A DNA stretch of 64,000 nt from Micromonospora sp. RP3T (GTDB taxonomy: Bacteria > Actinomycetota > Actinomycetes > Mycobacteriales > Micromonosporaceae): assembly GCF_003027925.1 (NCBI RefSeq), contig NZ_PYPS01000009.1, positions 62,001 through 126,000 of the forward strand, read 5' to 3'. Numbering within the stretch: position 1 is the stretch's first letter; every line of letters begins with the position of its first letter. Below, in pieces: positions 50,053 through 58,604 of this stretch. The notes beneath the pieces were generated by a model that saw only the letters and a list, made by a program, of their open reading frames with translations, ran no database searches and was not told where the DNA came from. The translations under genes were made by a program, and so were the position numbers.

Positions 50053-51147
50053 ATGACCGCCGAGCAGCTGATCTCCTTCGCCCGTGGGGCTCCCTCGTTG
50101 GACATCGTCGATGTCGAGGGGCTCAAGGCCGCCGCCGTCCGCGCCTTCGACGCCGACCCTGCCGGGGTCACCGCGTACGGGACCTCCGTCGGCTACCCGC
50201 CCCTGCGGAAGTGGATCGCCGAGAAGCACGGCGTCGAGGCCGACCAGGTGCTGGTCACGAACGGCTCGTTGCAGGCCGACGCGTTCCTCTTCGACCACCT
50301 GGTCCGCCGGGGCGACGCGGTCGTCGTCGAGCGCCCGACGTACGACCGCACGCTGCTCAACCTCCAGCAGATGGGCGGCGAGGTGCACGGCGTGACCATC
50401 CAGCCGGACGGCCTGGACACCGCCGAGCTGCGCAAGCTACTGGAGTCCGGGGTCCGGCCGCGACTGGCCCACGTGATCCCGAACTACCAGAACCCGGCCG
50501 GCGTCACGCTCTCCCTGGACAAGCGCCGTGAGCTGCTCGACCTGGCCGCCGAGTACGAGTTCACCATCTTCGAGGACGACCCGTACGCGGACATCCGGTT
50601 CCGGGGCGAGCCGCTGCCCTCGATGCTGTCGATGGACACCCGGGGCGTGGTGGTGCACGCCTCCAGCTTCACCAAGACGGTCTGCCCCGGTGTGCGGGTC
50701 GGTTACCTGGTCGGCCCCGCGGAGCTGATCGCGGCGATCGCCAAGCGGGCCACGAACCTCTACATCTCGCCGGGCATGGTGGCCCAGGCGATCGTGCACC
50801 AGTTCTGCGTCTCCGGCTCGATCGAGCGGTCGATCCACACGGTCCGGACGGCGCTGGGCGAGCGGGCCGGGGCGCTGGCCGAGTCGCTGCGCCGGCACAT
50901 CCCGGAGGCCCGGTTCGTCGAGCCCGACGGCGGCTACTTCCTCTGGATCGAGTTGCCGGAGGACGTCGAGGTCGACCGGCTGGCGCCGGCCGCCGCCGAG
51001 CGCGGCGTCGCGGTGGTCAAGGGCAGCGACTTCATGGTCGACGGCGGTCGGCACGCGCTGCGGTTGGCGTACTCGGCGGTGACGGCGGACCGGATCGACG
51101 AGGGGGTGCGGCGGCTCGCCGAGGCGATGGCCGCCGTTCGTGCCTGA
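50053..51147 (+). CDS. PLP-dependent aminotransferase class I/II
   Basis: A 364-residue fold-type I aminotransferase without the GntR domain of MocR proteins. YGTSVGYPPLRKWIAEKHGV and QVLVTNGSLQADAFLFDHLV form the N-terminal part, VIPNYQNPAGVTLSLDKRRE the substrate region, and the PLP lysine is in HASSFTKTVCPGVRVGYLV. The nearest known activity is 2-aminoadipate or aromatic/branched-chain transamination. It is a single gene; the operator region upstream holds nothing clear. Confidence 0.9.
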   Translation: MTAEQLISFARGAPSLDIVDVEGLKAAAVRAFDADPAGVTAYGTSVGYPPLRKWIAEKHGVEADQVLVTNGSLQADAFLFDHLVRRGDAVVVERPTYDRTLLNLQQMGGEVHGVTIQPDGLDTAELRKLLESGVRPRLAHVIPNYQNPAGVTLSLDKRRELLDLAAEYEFTIFEDDPYADIRFRGEPLPSMLSMDTRGVVVHASSFTKTVCPGVRVGYLVGPAELIAAIAKRATNLYISPGMVAQAIVHQFCVSGSIERSIHTVRTALGERAGALAESLRRHIPEARFVEPDGGYFLWIELPEDVEVDRLAPAAAERGVAVVKGSDFMVDGGRHALRLAYSAVTADRIDEGVRRLAEAMAAVRA

Positions 51148-51431
51148 TTTTCTGTCGGGTTTCTGACAGAGTGGCCCCACTGGCCGGTTCGGCTCTCCCG
51201 CCGGGCCGGCCTTCGGCTCACAATGCTGCGAGCGTCGCTCACATTCCGGTGATCGGCCCCGGATCGCGACGCCGCCAGCATCACTCCCGCCCCCAAGGGT
51301 GCCGGGTGGGCCGTGTCGCCCCTCACCCCCCTGACGCGGCCGGCCCGCCCGGCACCGCACCGCGGGCCGCCCGACCCCGCCCCCGAGCGGCGTAACCTGC
51401 AAGCCGCAGCTTCGCGGAGAGGGGGCGAGAG

Positions 51432-52580
51432 ATGACGGACCGGGTGGCACGCGACCGCACCGACGGCCAGTACGGCGACCGGCCGCCCCGGCCGCGCGCC
51501 TGGGCGGCGCCGGTACGCGCCATGTCCCGCATCCTCAACGCCGACGGCTCCCCGCGCGCCCCCCAGCCGGCCCGTCCCGGGCGCAGCGGCATCGTCGACT
51601 GCGGGCTCTACGTCGACGGCGAGCGCCGACCCGGCCGCCCGCAGTACGCGGAGGCCCTGGCCGCCGCCCGCCGCGAGCGGGACGGCTTCGTCTGGCTCGG
51701 CCTGCACGAGCCCGACCTGGCCGAGATGACCGAGATCGCCGCCACGTTCGACCTGCACGAGCTGGCCGTGGAGGACGCGGTCAAGGCGGAGCAGCGCCCG
51801 AAGCTGGAGCACTTCGGCGAGATCGTCTTCCTGGTGCTGCGGACCGCCCGCTACTGCGAGCACACCGAGCTGACCGAGAACTCAGAGGTCGTGGAGACCG
51901 GCCAGGTGATGCTCTTCATCGGGCCGAACTTCGTGATCAGCGTGCGGCACGGGGACGCCTGCCGGCTGTCGCCGGTCCGCGCCGACCTGGAGGCGAAGCG
52001 CGACCTGCTGCGGCAGGGGCCGTGGGCGGTCGCGTACGCGATCACCGACCGGGTGGTCGACCTCTACCTGGAGGTCGCCGACCGGCTGGAGGACGACCTC
52101 GACGTGCTGGAGGCGGACGTCTTCGACCGGCAGAGCAGCGGCCGGATCCAGCGGATCTACCAGATGAAGCGGGAACTGGTCGAGTTCAAGCGGGCGGTGG
52201 TGCCGTTGCAGCGCCCGCTGATGACGCTCACCTCGCAGGTCAACCGCGCGGTGCCGCAGGAGGTGCGGCGCTACTTCCGCGACGTGCAGGACCACCTCAG
52301 CCGCACCGTCGAGCAGGTCAACTCGTACGACGACCTGCTCAACTCGATCCTTCAGGCCCGGCTGGCGCAGGTCACCGTCGACCAGAACAACGACATGCGC
52401 AAGATCGCCGCCTGGGCCGCCATCGGTGCGGTGTGGACCGCGATCGCCGGCATCTACGGCATGAACTTCCAGAACATGCCCGAGCTGACCTGGACGTACG
52501 GCTATCCGGGCGTGTGGGCGGTCAACCTGACGCTGTCGTTCGTGCTCTACCGCTGGTTCCGCCGCAACGGCTGGTTGTGA
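51432..52580 (+). CDS. corA: CorA-family magnesium/cobalt transporter
   Basis: A 382-residue protein. The N-terminal 60 residues are a non-conserved basic/Pro tail; the cytoplasmic domain follows with FVWLGLHEPDLAEMTEIAAT and EDAVKAEQRPKLEHFGEIVF. The long stalk helix is in RIQRIYQMKRELVEFKRAVV. Two membrane helices at the C-terminus enclose the YGMNF signature of CorA. It moves Mg2+ (or Co2+/Ni2+) passively as a pentamer. Stands alone with a convergent hairpin behind it. Confidence 0.94.
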   Translation: MTDRVARDRTDGQYGDRPPRPRAWAAPVRAMSRILNADGSPRAPQPARPGRSGIVDCGLYVDGERRPGRPQYAEALAAARRERDGFVWLGLHEPDLAEMTEIAATFDLHELAVEDAVKAEQRPKLEHFGEIVFLVLRTARYCEHTELTENSEVVETGQVMLFIGPNFVISVRHGDACRLSPVRADLEAKRDLLRQGPWAVAYAITDRVVDLYLEVADRLEDDLDVLEADVFDRQSSGRIQRIYQMKRELVEFKRAVVPLQRPLMTLTSQVNRAVPQEVRRYFRDVQDHLSRTVEQVNSYDDLLNSILQARLAQVTVDQNNDMRKIAAWAAIGAVWTAIAGIYGMNFQNMPELTWTYGYPGVWAVNLTLSFVLYRWFRRNGWL

Positions 52581-52619
52581 CCGGCGACACGCGCCCGGCT
52601 CGGTAGGCCGGCACGCGGA

Positions 52620-52657
52620 AGCGCCGGCCACGCGGGACTGGCCCGCGCGCCGGCGCT
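52620..52657. terminator. Bidirectional hairpin
   Basis: AGCGCCGGC (52620-52628) pairs with 52649-52657, and inside it GCGGG pairs with CCCGC. It lies between the convergent genes ending at 52580 and 52680. Confidence 0.6.
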
Positions 52658-52679
52658 GTTCCGACGGCTCGAACCCTGC

Positions 52680-53468
52680 TCAGTGGCGACCGCTGGCCTT
52701 GGCCGCGTTCCGGCCGTTCTGGGCGGCCTTGGTGATGTCGTCGGCCGGCCGGCCGGAGACGTCCCGGGCGCCCTCGGCGACGGAGGGAACCTGGCTGTTC
52801 GGGTGGATCACCGGGTCGGGGCCGGGCGTGGTGGTCGAGGCGCTGCTGCCGTCGGCCACCGCCGAGCTGCCGGCGCCGGTCGGGCCGGCCTGGGTCACCT
52901 TCGCGCTGGCGTCCGGGGTCTCCACCACGATCGTGTCCACGTCCTCCCGCATCGGCTCCAGCTTGTCCTGACCGGTCGGGCCGAGCGTGCCGGTCGGGTC
53001 GTACTCGGCCCACTCCTGCTGCTCGCGGCGGCGGCGCATGGCCATCGCCCCGGCCAGGCCGGCGACGGTGCCGGCCACCAGCAGACCGGCGGTCATGCCC
53101 CGCGACCTGCGCTGCTTCTTCTTTCCGGGCTTCATGTTCTTCGCCTTCTTCGTCATCGCGGACTGCTTCGCCGCCACGGCCCGACGACCGGTGCGCGCCT
53201 TGCCCGCCGCCTCGGTCCGGGCGCTGCGCACGGCCAGGAGCACCGGGGCGAGCGCGGCGGCGCTCGACGCGACGCCACTGGACGCCCGGTCCCGGACCAT
53301 GACCGCGGTCGGCGCGACGGCGACCCGGGCTGCCTGGACCCGCGGGCCGACCGTGGCCCCGGCACCCTTCGCCGCGTGCGAGGCGGCCTGCCTCAGGTGA
53401 CCGATGCCCTGGTTCAGCTCGGCCTTGGCGAGCTGGCCCTGGGTCTTTCGCCGCCCGATTCCAAACAC
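52680..53468 (-). CDS. Hypothetical membrane protein with a basic cytoplasmic core
   Basis: A 262-residue protein. GTG 53468 is chosen because AGGAGGT sits 7 bases before it; the frame opens further upstream without a site. The first 100 residues are Ala/Arg-rich amphipathic helices (AKAELNQGIGHLRQAASHAA), then a Lys/Arg-dense segment (AMTKKAKNMKPGKKKQRRSR), one membrane helix (MTAGLLVAGTVAGLAGAMAM) and an acidic C-terminal tail. This resembles actinobacterial proteins with a DNA- or membrane-surface-binding basic region beside one helix. No family is recognised. Confidence 0.75.
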   Translation of the reverse strand: MFGIGRRKTQGQLAKAELNQGIGHLRQAASHAAKGAGATVGPRVQAARVAVAPTAVMVRDRASSGVASSAAALAPVLLAVRSARTEAAGKARTGRRAVAAKQSAMTKKAKNMKPGKKKQRRSRGMTAGLLVAGTVAGLAGAMAMRRRREQQEWAEYDPTGTLGPTGQDKLEPMREDVDTIVVETPDASAKVTQAGPTGAGSSAVADGSSASTTTPGPDPVIHPNSQVPSVAEGARDVSGRPADDITKAAQNGRNAAKASGRH

Positions 53469-53585
53469 GGTCCCACCTCCTGGGAGTTGTTCCTTCGTCA
53501 TCCTCCACCTTCGGATGCCTCCGCATGGCCAGATCGGGCACATGGGAGGATCCGCAAGGAACTGACCAACGAGTGAGGAGTACCC

Positions 53586-54116
53586 GTGGCCGAGGCTGTC
53601 TACGCCACCTTGCACACCAACGCCGGCCCGATCCGGCTGGAGCTCTTCCCGAACCACGCGCCGAAGACCGTCCGCAACTTCGTGGAGCTGGCCGAGGGCA
53701 ACCGGGAGTACATCGACCCGCGTACCGGTCAGCCGGGCAGCGGGCCGTACTACGACGGCACCATCTCGCACCGGGTGATCAGCGGTTTCATGATCCAGAT
53801 GGGCGACCCGACCGGCACCGGGCGCGGTGGCCCGGGTTACAAGTTCGACGACGAGTTCCACCCGGAGCTGCGCTTCGACCGGCCGTACCTGCTGGCGATG
53901 GCGAACGCCGGGCCGGGCACGAACGGTTCGCAGTTCTTCATCACGGTGGGGCCGACGCCGCACCTGAACAACCGGCACACCATCTTCGGCCAGGTCGCCG
54001 ACGAGCAGTCGGTGAAGGTCGTCGACTCGATCGCGAACACCCCGACCGGGCCGAGCGACCGGCCGATCCAGGACGTGGTGATCGAGCGGGTCGAGATCGA
54101 GCGGCAGCAGTCCTGA
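53586..54116 (+). CDS. Peptidyl-prolyl cis-trans isomerase (cyclophilin type)
   Basis: A 176-residue cytosolic cyclophilin from GTG 53586 behind GAGGAG. It shows NHAPKTVRNFVELAEGN, the catalytic SHRVISGFMIQMGDPTGTG with the key Arg, and NAGPGTNGSQFFITVGPTPH followed by NNRHTIFGQV, all invariant in the family. It speeds proline isomerisation in protein folding. It precedes a rhomboid protease gene by 25 bp, an arrangement common in actinobacteria. Confidence 0.95.
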   Translation: MAEAVYATLHTNAGPIRLELFPNHAPKTVRNFVELAEGNREYIDPRTGQPGSGPYYDGTISHRVISGFMIQMGDPTGTGRGGPGYKFDDEFHPELRFDRPYLLAMANAGPGTNGSQFFITVGPTPHLNNRHTIFGQVADEQSVKVVDSIANTPTGPSDRPIQDVVIERVEIERQQS

Positions 54117-54141
54117 CCGTCGCGCGGGTACCTTTGCTCGC

Positions 54142-55083
54142 ATGACTGAGCGCTCCGGGCAGGCAGGCGACGCCACCGAGGGGCCGGTGCCGACCACTCC
54201 GGTCTGCTACCGGCATCCCGATCGGGAGACGTACCTCCGGTGCACCCGCTGCGACCGGCCGATCTGCCCCGAGTGCATGCGCGACGCCTCCGTCGGCCAC
54301 CAGTGCCCGGAATGCGTCGCCGAGGGACGCCGCAGCGTGCGGCCGGCGCGTACCGCCTTCGGAGGCGGTGCCGCCGGCCGGCAGGGCTACGTGACGAAGG
54401 CCCTCATCGCGCTGAACGTGCTGATGATGCTGCTCTCCATCGCGTCGGCCCGCAGCGGGAACGCGATCGCCGGCGGCGGTCTCGGCGGCCTGATGGGCGG
54501 CGGGACGCCGCTGACCGAGTGGGGCGCGGTGCTGGGGTTGGCCGCCTTCCCGGACGGCACCGTGGGCGGGGTGGCCGACGGCGAGTGGTACCGGCTGGTC
54601 ACCGCCATGTTCCTGCACTACGGCGTGCTGCACCTGCTGCTCAACATGTGGGCGCTCTGGGTGCTCGGCCGGACGCTGGAGGCGGTGCTCGGGCCGCTGC
54701 GCTTCCTGGCGCTCTATCTGCTCGCCGGGCTCGGCGGCAACGTGGCCGCCTACGTCTTCACCGAGCCGAACCGGTTCACGGCCGGCGCGTCGACCGCCAT
54801 CTTCGGCCTGTTCGCCGCGATCTTCGTGATCATGCGCCGGTTGGGTCGGGACACCTCGGCGATCGTGCCGATCCTGGTGATCAACCTGATCTTCACGTTC
54901 ACCGTGCCGAGCATCTCGGTGGCCGGGCACCTCGGCGGCCTGGTGGTCGGTGCCGTGACGGCGCTGGTCCTGGCGTACGCCCCGCGGATGCGCCGGACCG
55001 TGTTCCAGACGGCGGGTTGCGCGATCGTGCTGGTGGCCCTGATCGGCCTGGCCCTCGTCCGCACCGCCGCGCTGATCGGCTGA
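54142..55083 (+). CDS. Rhomboid-family intramembrane serine protease with N-terminal zinc-binding domain
   Basis: A 313-residue protein. Residues 20-65 form a B-box-like zinc site (CYRHPDRETYLRCTRCDRPI, CPECMRDASVGHQCPECV). Six membrane helices follow; the catalytic Ser is in FTAGASTAIFGLFAAIF and the His in SVAGHLGGLVVGAV, with HYGVLHLLLNMWALWVLGRT as the conserved helix 2. It would cleave membrane proteins within the bilayer. It lies 25 bp after the cyclophilin gene and is probably co-transcribed. Confidence 0.94.
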   Translation: MTERSGQAGDATEGPVPTTPVCYRHPDRETYLRCTRCDRPICPECMRDASVGHQCPECVAEGRRSVRPARTAFGGGAAGRQGYVTKALIALNVLMMLLSIASARSGNAIAGGGLGGLMGGGTPLTEWGAVLGLAAFPDGTVGGVADGEWYRLVTAMFLHYGVLHLLLNMWALWVLGRTLEAVLGPLRFLALYLLAGLGGNVAAYVFTEPNRFTAGASTAIFGLFAAIFVIMRRLGRDTSAIVPILVINLIFTFTVPSISVAGHLGGLVVGAVTALVLAYAPRMRRTVFQTAGCAIVLVALIGLALVRTAALIG

Positions 55084-55129
55084 TCCGGACCGCTCCCGCG
55101 CGGCCCGCGCCAACCGTCGCGGCCTGCGG

Positions 55130-55169
55130 TCCGGTGGTGCCGCCCGCGTTCCGGTGGTGCCGCCCGCCC
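55130..55169. repeat. Tandem 20-bp direct repeat (two units)
   Basis: TCCGGTGGTGCCGCCCGC occurs at 55130-55147 and again at 55150-55167 with two-base variable spacers, i.e. a 20-bp unit repeated twice in the 3' flank of the rhomboid gene. Confidence 0.7.
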
Positions 55170-55246
55170 TCGGCGGGTCGGCGGGATGAGCGCGGAGGGC
55201 CGTTACCGTACGTGCCCATCGGGACTCGGCGGACTTCACCCCTCGG

Positions 55247-55323
55247 GGCCCTTTGCTCTGCAGCCATCGACGCAGCAGCGACCGAGCGTTGCCGCTGCGC
55301 GGTTGGCTGCAGAGCAAAGGGCC
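55247..55323. repeat. Large palindrome with 20-bp perfect arms
   Basis: GGCCCTTTGCTCTGCAGCCA (55247-55266) is exactly complementary to 55304-55323. The 37-base interior has a further GCAGCG/CGCTGC stem, and the outer flanks (GACTTCAC / GTGAAGGTC) extend the pairing imperfectly. Too long and structured for a simple terminator; it looks like a palindromic repeat element (REP/MITE-like). Confidence 0.75.
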
Positions 55324-55536
55324 GTGAAGGTCGCCCTGTCGGTGGCGCGGCTTTCGAAGCGTCGGTCCAGCTCAGCGCCCGAGTGATGGGCTGCGGGAAG
55401 GAGGGCCACCCGGAGATGGCTCAAGGAGTCGTCACACGCAGTGGTCGTCGGCCGGGCTGCGCCCGACGCCTACCCGTCGTGACCGACGGGCGGCCGGTCG
55501 CGCGGATCGGCGCGGTGCCTCGTCAGCGCGGCCTCG

Positions 55537-55974
55537 TCAGCGGGCGGCGGCGGCACGGGCGGCGGTGAGCGTGGCGGCCACCTCTTCCAGCGGCGCGTCC
55601 AGGTCGCGGCGGCCGAACAGGTGCAGCGACTCCCCGGCGTCGATCTCCAGCGTCTCGGCGGTGACCCCGCGTCGGCTGCGTCGGTCCAGCCGGATCGCCT
55701 CCACCACGGCCCACGGCAGCCGGCGTCGGCCGGCGTACCCGCGGATCACGGTGAGGCCCTCGGGGTCGACGGCGAGTCGGACCGGCGCGACGAAATCGCG
55801 CAGCGCCCACGCGAGCAACGCGGCGGCGAGCGAGCCGGCGAGCGCCGGGCGGACCGGGTCGCCGTCGGTGAGCGCCAGGCCCAGGGCGATCAGGGCGAGC
55901 GCGCCGAGCGCCTTGACCACCGGCAGCGCCCGGGGCACGCGCCACTGCCGGACCGGTGACGGCTGTGGATCCAT
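55537..55974 (-). CDS. PH-domain-like small membrane protein
   Basis: A 145-residue protein from ATG 55974. Two membrane helices (about 15-32 and 40-57, ALRDFVAP at their end) precede a short bPH/PH-like beta domain: LTVIRGYAGRRRLPWAVVEA, then TAETLEIDAGESLHLFGRRD. Similar actinobacterial membrane PH proteins are common and uncharacterised. It is convergent with the rhomboid gene and divergent from the thiolase gene. Confidence 0.8.
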   Translation of the reverse strand: MDPQPSPVRQWRVPRALPVVKALGALALIALGLALTDGDPVRPALAGSLAAALLAWALRDFVAPVRLAVDPEGLTVIRGYAGRRRLPWAVVEAIRLDRRSRRGVTAETLEIDAGESLHLFGRRDLDAPLEEVAATLTAARAAAAR

Positions 55975-56086
55975 CCGCCCAGCATGCCAGCGGCCGGGGC
56001 CATCCGGCACGCCCGGAAAGGCGAGGAGGGACGACGGTCAAGTCAGCACGTAGTATTGGGTCAAGCGAGGTTACCGGGGAGTAGAC

Positions 56087-57259
56087 ATGAGTGACGCGGT
56101 CATCGTCGGTGCGGTGCGGACCCCGGTCGGGCGGCGCAAGGGCAGCCTCGCCGGCGTGCACCCGGTCGACCTCTCGGCACACGTGCTGCGCGCCCTGGCC
56201 GAGCGCACCGGCATCGACCCGGGTCAGGTCGACGACGTGGTGTGGGGCTGCGTGTCGCAGGTGGGCGAACAGTCCTGGAACGTGGCCCGCAACGCCGTGC
56301 TGGCGGCCGGCTGGCCCGAGTCCGTGCCCGGCACCACGCTCGACCGGCAGTGCGGATCGAGCCAGCAGGCGTTGCACTTCGCCGCCGCCACCGTGCTCTC
56401 CGGCCAGGCCGACCTGGTCGTCGCCGGTGGCGTCGAGTCGATGACCCGGGTGCCGATGGGCTCCAGCGTGGCCGGCGGGATGCCGTTCAGCCCGGCGATC
56501 CTGGCCCGCTACCGCGGCGCGGAGGGCGTCGCCGAGGATTCGCCGCTGCCGTTCAACCAGGGCGTCGGCGCCGAGCTGATCGCCGAGCGGTGGCGCTTCT
56601 CGCGCACCCAGCTCGACGAGTTCGCGCTGGCCAGCCACGAGAAGGCGGCGGCCGCGCAGGACGCCGGCGCGTTCGAGCCGGAGCTGGCCCCGGTGGTGCT
56701 CGCCGACGGCGGCAAGTTCACCGCCGACGAGGGCATCCGCCGCGACACCTCGCTGGCCAAGCTCGGGGAGCTGGCCACCCCGTTCCGCGCCGACGGCGTG
56801 GTCACCGCCGGCTCCGCGTCGCAGATCTCCGACGGCGCCGCCGCGCTGGCGGTGACCACCGCCGAGTGGGCCAGCCGGCACGGCCTGCGTCCGCTGGCCC
56901 GGGTGCACACCGCCGTGGTGGCCGCCGACGATCCGGTCGCCATGCTCACCGCCCCCATCCCGGCCACCGCGAAGGCGCTGCGCCGCGCGGGGCTGGGCAT
57001 CGAGGAGATCGGGGTGTACGAGGTGAACGAGGCGTTCGCCCCGGTGCCGCTGGCCTGGCTGGCCGAGACCGAGGCGGACCCGGAGCGGCTCAACCCCCGG
57101 GGCGGCGCGATCGCACTGGGCCACCCGCTCGGCGGGTCCGGCGCGCGGATCATGACGACGATGCTCCAGCACATGCGGGACAACGGCATCCGCTACGGCC
57201 TGCAGACCATGTGCGAGGGCGGCGGCATGGCCAACGCCACCATCGTCGAACTGCTCTGA
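56087..57259 (+). CDS. Acetyl-CoA C-acyltransferase (thiolase)
   Basis: A 390-residue thiolase. The nucleophilic Cys89 is in DRQCGSSQQALHFAA, the EVNEAFAPVPLAWL segment and GGAIALGHPLGGSGARI give the catalytic His/Asn region, and CEGGGMANATIVELL provides the acid/base Cys. It belongs to the degradative/steroid-side-chain-type thiolase branch. It cleaves 3-ketoacyl-CoA or forms acetoacetyl-CoA. Single gene, no operon partners. Confidence 0.95.
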   Translation: MSDAVIVGAVRTPVGRRKGSLAGVHPVDLSAHVLRALAERTGIDPGQVDDVVWGCVSQVGEQSWNVARNAVLAAGWPESVPGTTLDRQCGSSQQALHFAAATVLSGQADLVVAGGVESMTRVPMGSSVAGGMPFSPAILARYRGAEGVAEDSPLPFNQGVGAELIAERWRFSRTQLDEFALASHEKAAAAQDAGAFEPELAPVVLADGGKFTADEGIRRDTSLAKLGELATPFRADGVVTAGSASQISDGAAALAVTTAEWASRHGLRPLARVHTAVVAADDPVAMLTAPIPATAKALRRAGLGIEEIGVYEVNEAFAPVPLAWLAETEADPERLNPRGGAIALGHPLGGSGARIMTTMLQHMRDNGIRYGLQTMCEGGGMANATIVELL

Positions 57260-57329
57260 GCACGGGTGGAAGTTCCAGAAATCCAGGGTGACCCATGTCA
57301 CTACGGGTCAACCGCTCGTTGCACCCGAC

Positions 57330-57842
57330 ATGGACGTGTTCTCCCGAACGTTCCTCCCGGCGGCGGCCGAGACCGGCCTGGCCACCCAGACCGCCACCCG
57401 CCACATGCCGGTGTTCCGGCGCTGCGTCGGCTCCGGCGACGCCACCATCCTGGTCACCCGGTGCAGCCGCCCGGACCATCCGGTCGGAGGCGAATACCTC
57501 ATGCTCCTCACCCATCGCCGGCTGGTGGTGACCCGGCAGACCCGGCTGCTGCACCGGCTGCGCCTGCACCTCAACACCGAGCTGCGGGAACTCAGCAACG
57601 TCACCTGGAGCCCGGACCCACGGGCGCACCGCGTGGAGCTGGCGGCCACCGCCATCGACGGCGTACGCGAACGCTTCCTCATCCGGACCCACCACCCGAA
57701 GGGGGTGTGGCAGCTCGACGCGCTGCTCCACCACGCCTTCCGGACCCGGCTGCGTACTCCGGCGGAACGCCTGGTCGCCACTATCGGTGACTGGCCGGCC
57801 GGCCCCCGGCCGGTCGTGTTCCGGCCGGCGTCGGCCCGCTGA
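57330..57842 (+). CDS. Hypothetical PH-like cytosolic protein
   Basis: A 170-residue protein from ATG 57330 (GTG 57288 in frame gives a longer, poorly supported start). It has no signal peptide. Strand-rich text such as ATILVTRCSRPDHPVGGEYL, MLLTHRRLVVTRQTR and ELSNVTWSPDPRAHRVELAA suggests a bPH-like beta fold with an LLTHRRLVV strand typical of such domains, followed by a helix ending around WQLDALLHHAF. Function unknown; upstream of a two-component pair but not obviously co-regulated. Confidence 0.65.
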   Translation: MDVFSRTFLPAAAETGLATQTATRHMPVFRRCVGSGDATILVTRCSRPDHPVGGEYLMLLTHRRLVVTRQTRLLHRLRLHLNTELRELSNVTWSPDPRAHRVELAATAIDGVRERFLIRTHHPKGVWQLDALLHHAFRTRLRTPAERLVATIGDWPAGPRPVVFRPASAR

Positions 57843-57911
57843 CGTTCTCCTTACCGAACCCGAACATCTCCCGGACCTTCCCGGCGGCCACCGGTCGGTC
57901 ATCATGGGCCG

Positions 57912-58604
57912 GTGACCGCCGACACCGCGCAGCGCGGGCTCGTTCTCGTGGTGGAGGACGAGCCGTCCATCGCCGACCTGGTCCGGCTCTACCTGACCCG
58001 GGACGGCTTCGGCGTACACCTGGAACGGGACGGCACGGCTGGGCTGGCCGCCGCGCGGCGGCTGCGCCCGGTGGCCTGCGTGCTCGACATCGCGCTGCCC
58101 GGCCTGGCCGGTACCGAGATCTGCCGGCGGCTGCGCGCGGCCGGTGACTGGACGCCCGTCATCTTCCTCACCGCCCGCGACGACGAGGTGGACCGCGTGG
58201 TCGGCCTGGAGCTGGGCGCGGACGACTACGTCACCAAGCCGTTCAGCCCGCGTGAGCTGGTCGCCCGGGTCCGCGCGGTGCTGCGCCGCAGCGCCGGCAC
58301 GCCGGCCACCGCCGAACAGCCGCGGGTGCTCGGCCCGGTCACGCTCGACCCGGCCCGCCGGGCGGTGACCGTCGGCGGAGCGCCGGTGCAGCTCACCTCC
58401 ACCGAGTTCGACCTGCTCGCCCACCTGATGGCCCGCCCCGGCCGGGTGTTCACCCGGGAGGAGTTGCTGGCCGGCGTCTGGGGGTACGCGGCGCACGCCG
58501 GTACCCGGACCGTGGACGTGCACGTGGCGCAGGTCCGGGCGAAGCTCGGCCCGGCCAGCGTGATCCGCACCCACCGCGGCGTCGGGTACGCGGCCGATGC
58601 CTGA
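57912..58604 (+). CDS. OmpR-family response regulator
   Basis: A 230-residue regulator from GTG 57912. Receiver: Glu15/Asp16 acidic pair, phospho-acceptor Asp59 in ACVLDIALPGLAG, FLTARDDEVDRVVGLELGAD, DYVTKPFSPRELVARV. Trans_reg_C winged helix: LTSTEFDLLAHLMARPGRVF, VDVHVAQVRAKLGP, IRTHRGVGYAAD. It overlaps the histidine kinase gene by 8 bp and is activated by it. Targets probably include the operon itself and the following lipoprotein gene. Confidence 0.95.
   Translation: MTADTAQRGLVLVVEDEPSIADLVRLYLTRDGFGVHLERDGTAGLAAARRLRPVACVLDIALPGLAGTEICRRLRAAGDWTPVIFLTARDDEVDRVVGLELGADDYVTKPFSPRELVARVRAVLRRSAGTPATAEQPRVLGPVTLDPARRAVTVGGAPVQLTSTEFDLLAHLMARPGRVFTREELLAGVWGYAAHAGTRTVDVHVAQVRAKLGPASVIRTHRGVGYAADA

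Larger units (their letters stand above)
55084..55536. other. 450-bp non-coding stretch with two repeat structures
   Basis: No gene is supported. It contains a 2 x 20 bp tandem repeat and a large palindrome, listed separately. Upstream of it is the rhomboid stop, downstream the convergent stop of the PH-domain gene. Short frames here have no initiation signals and poor codon bias. Confidence 0.6.
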
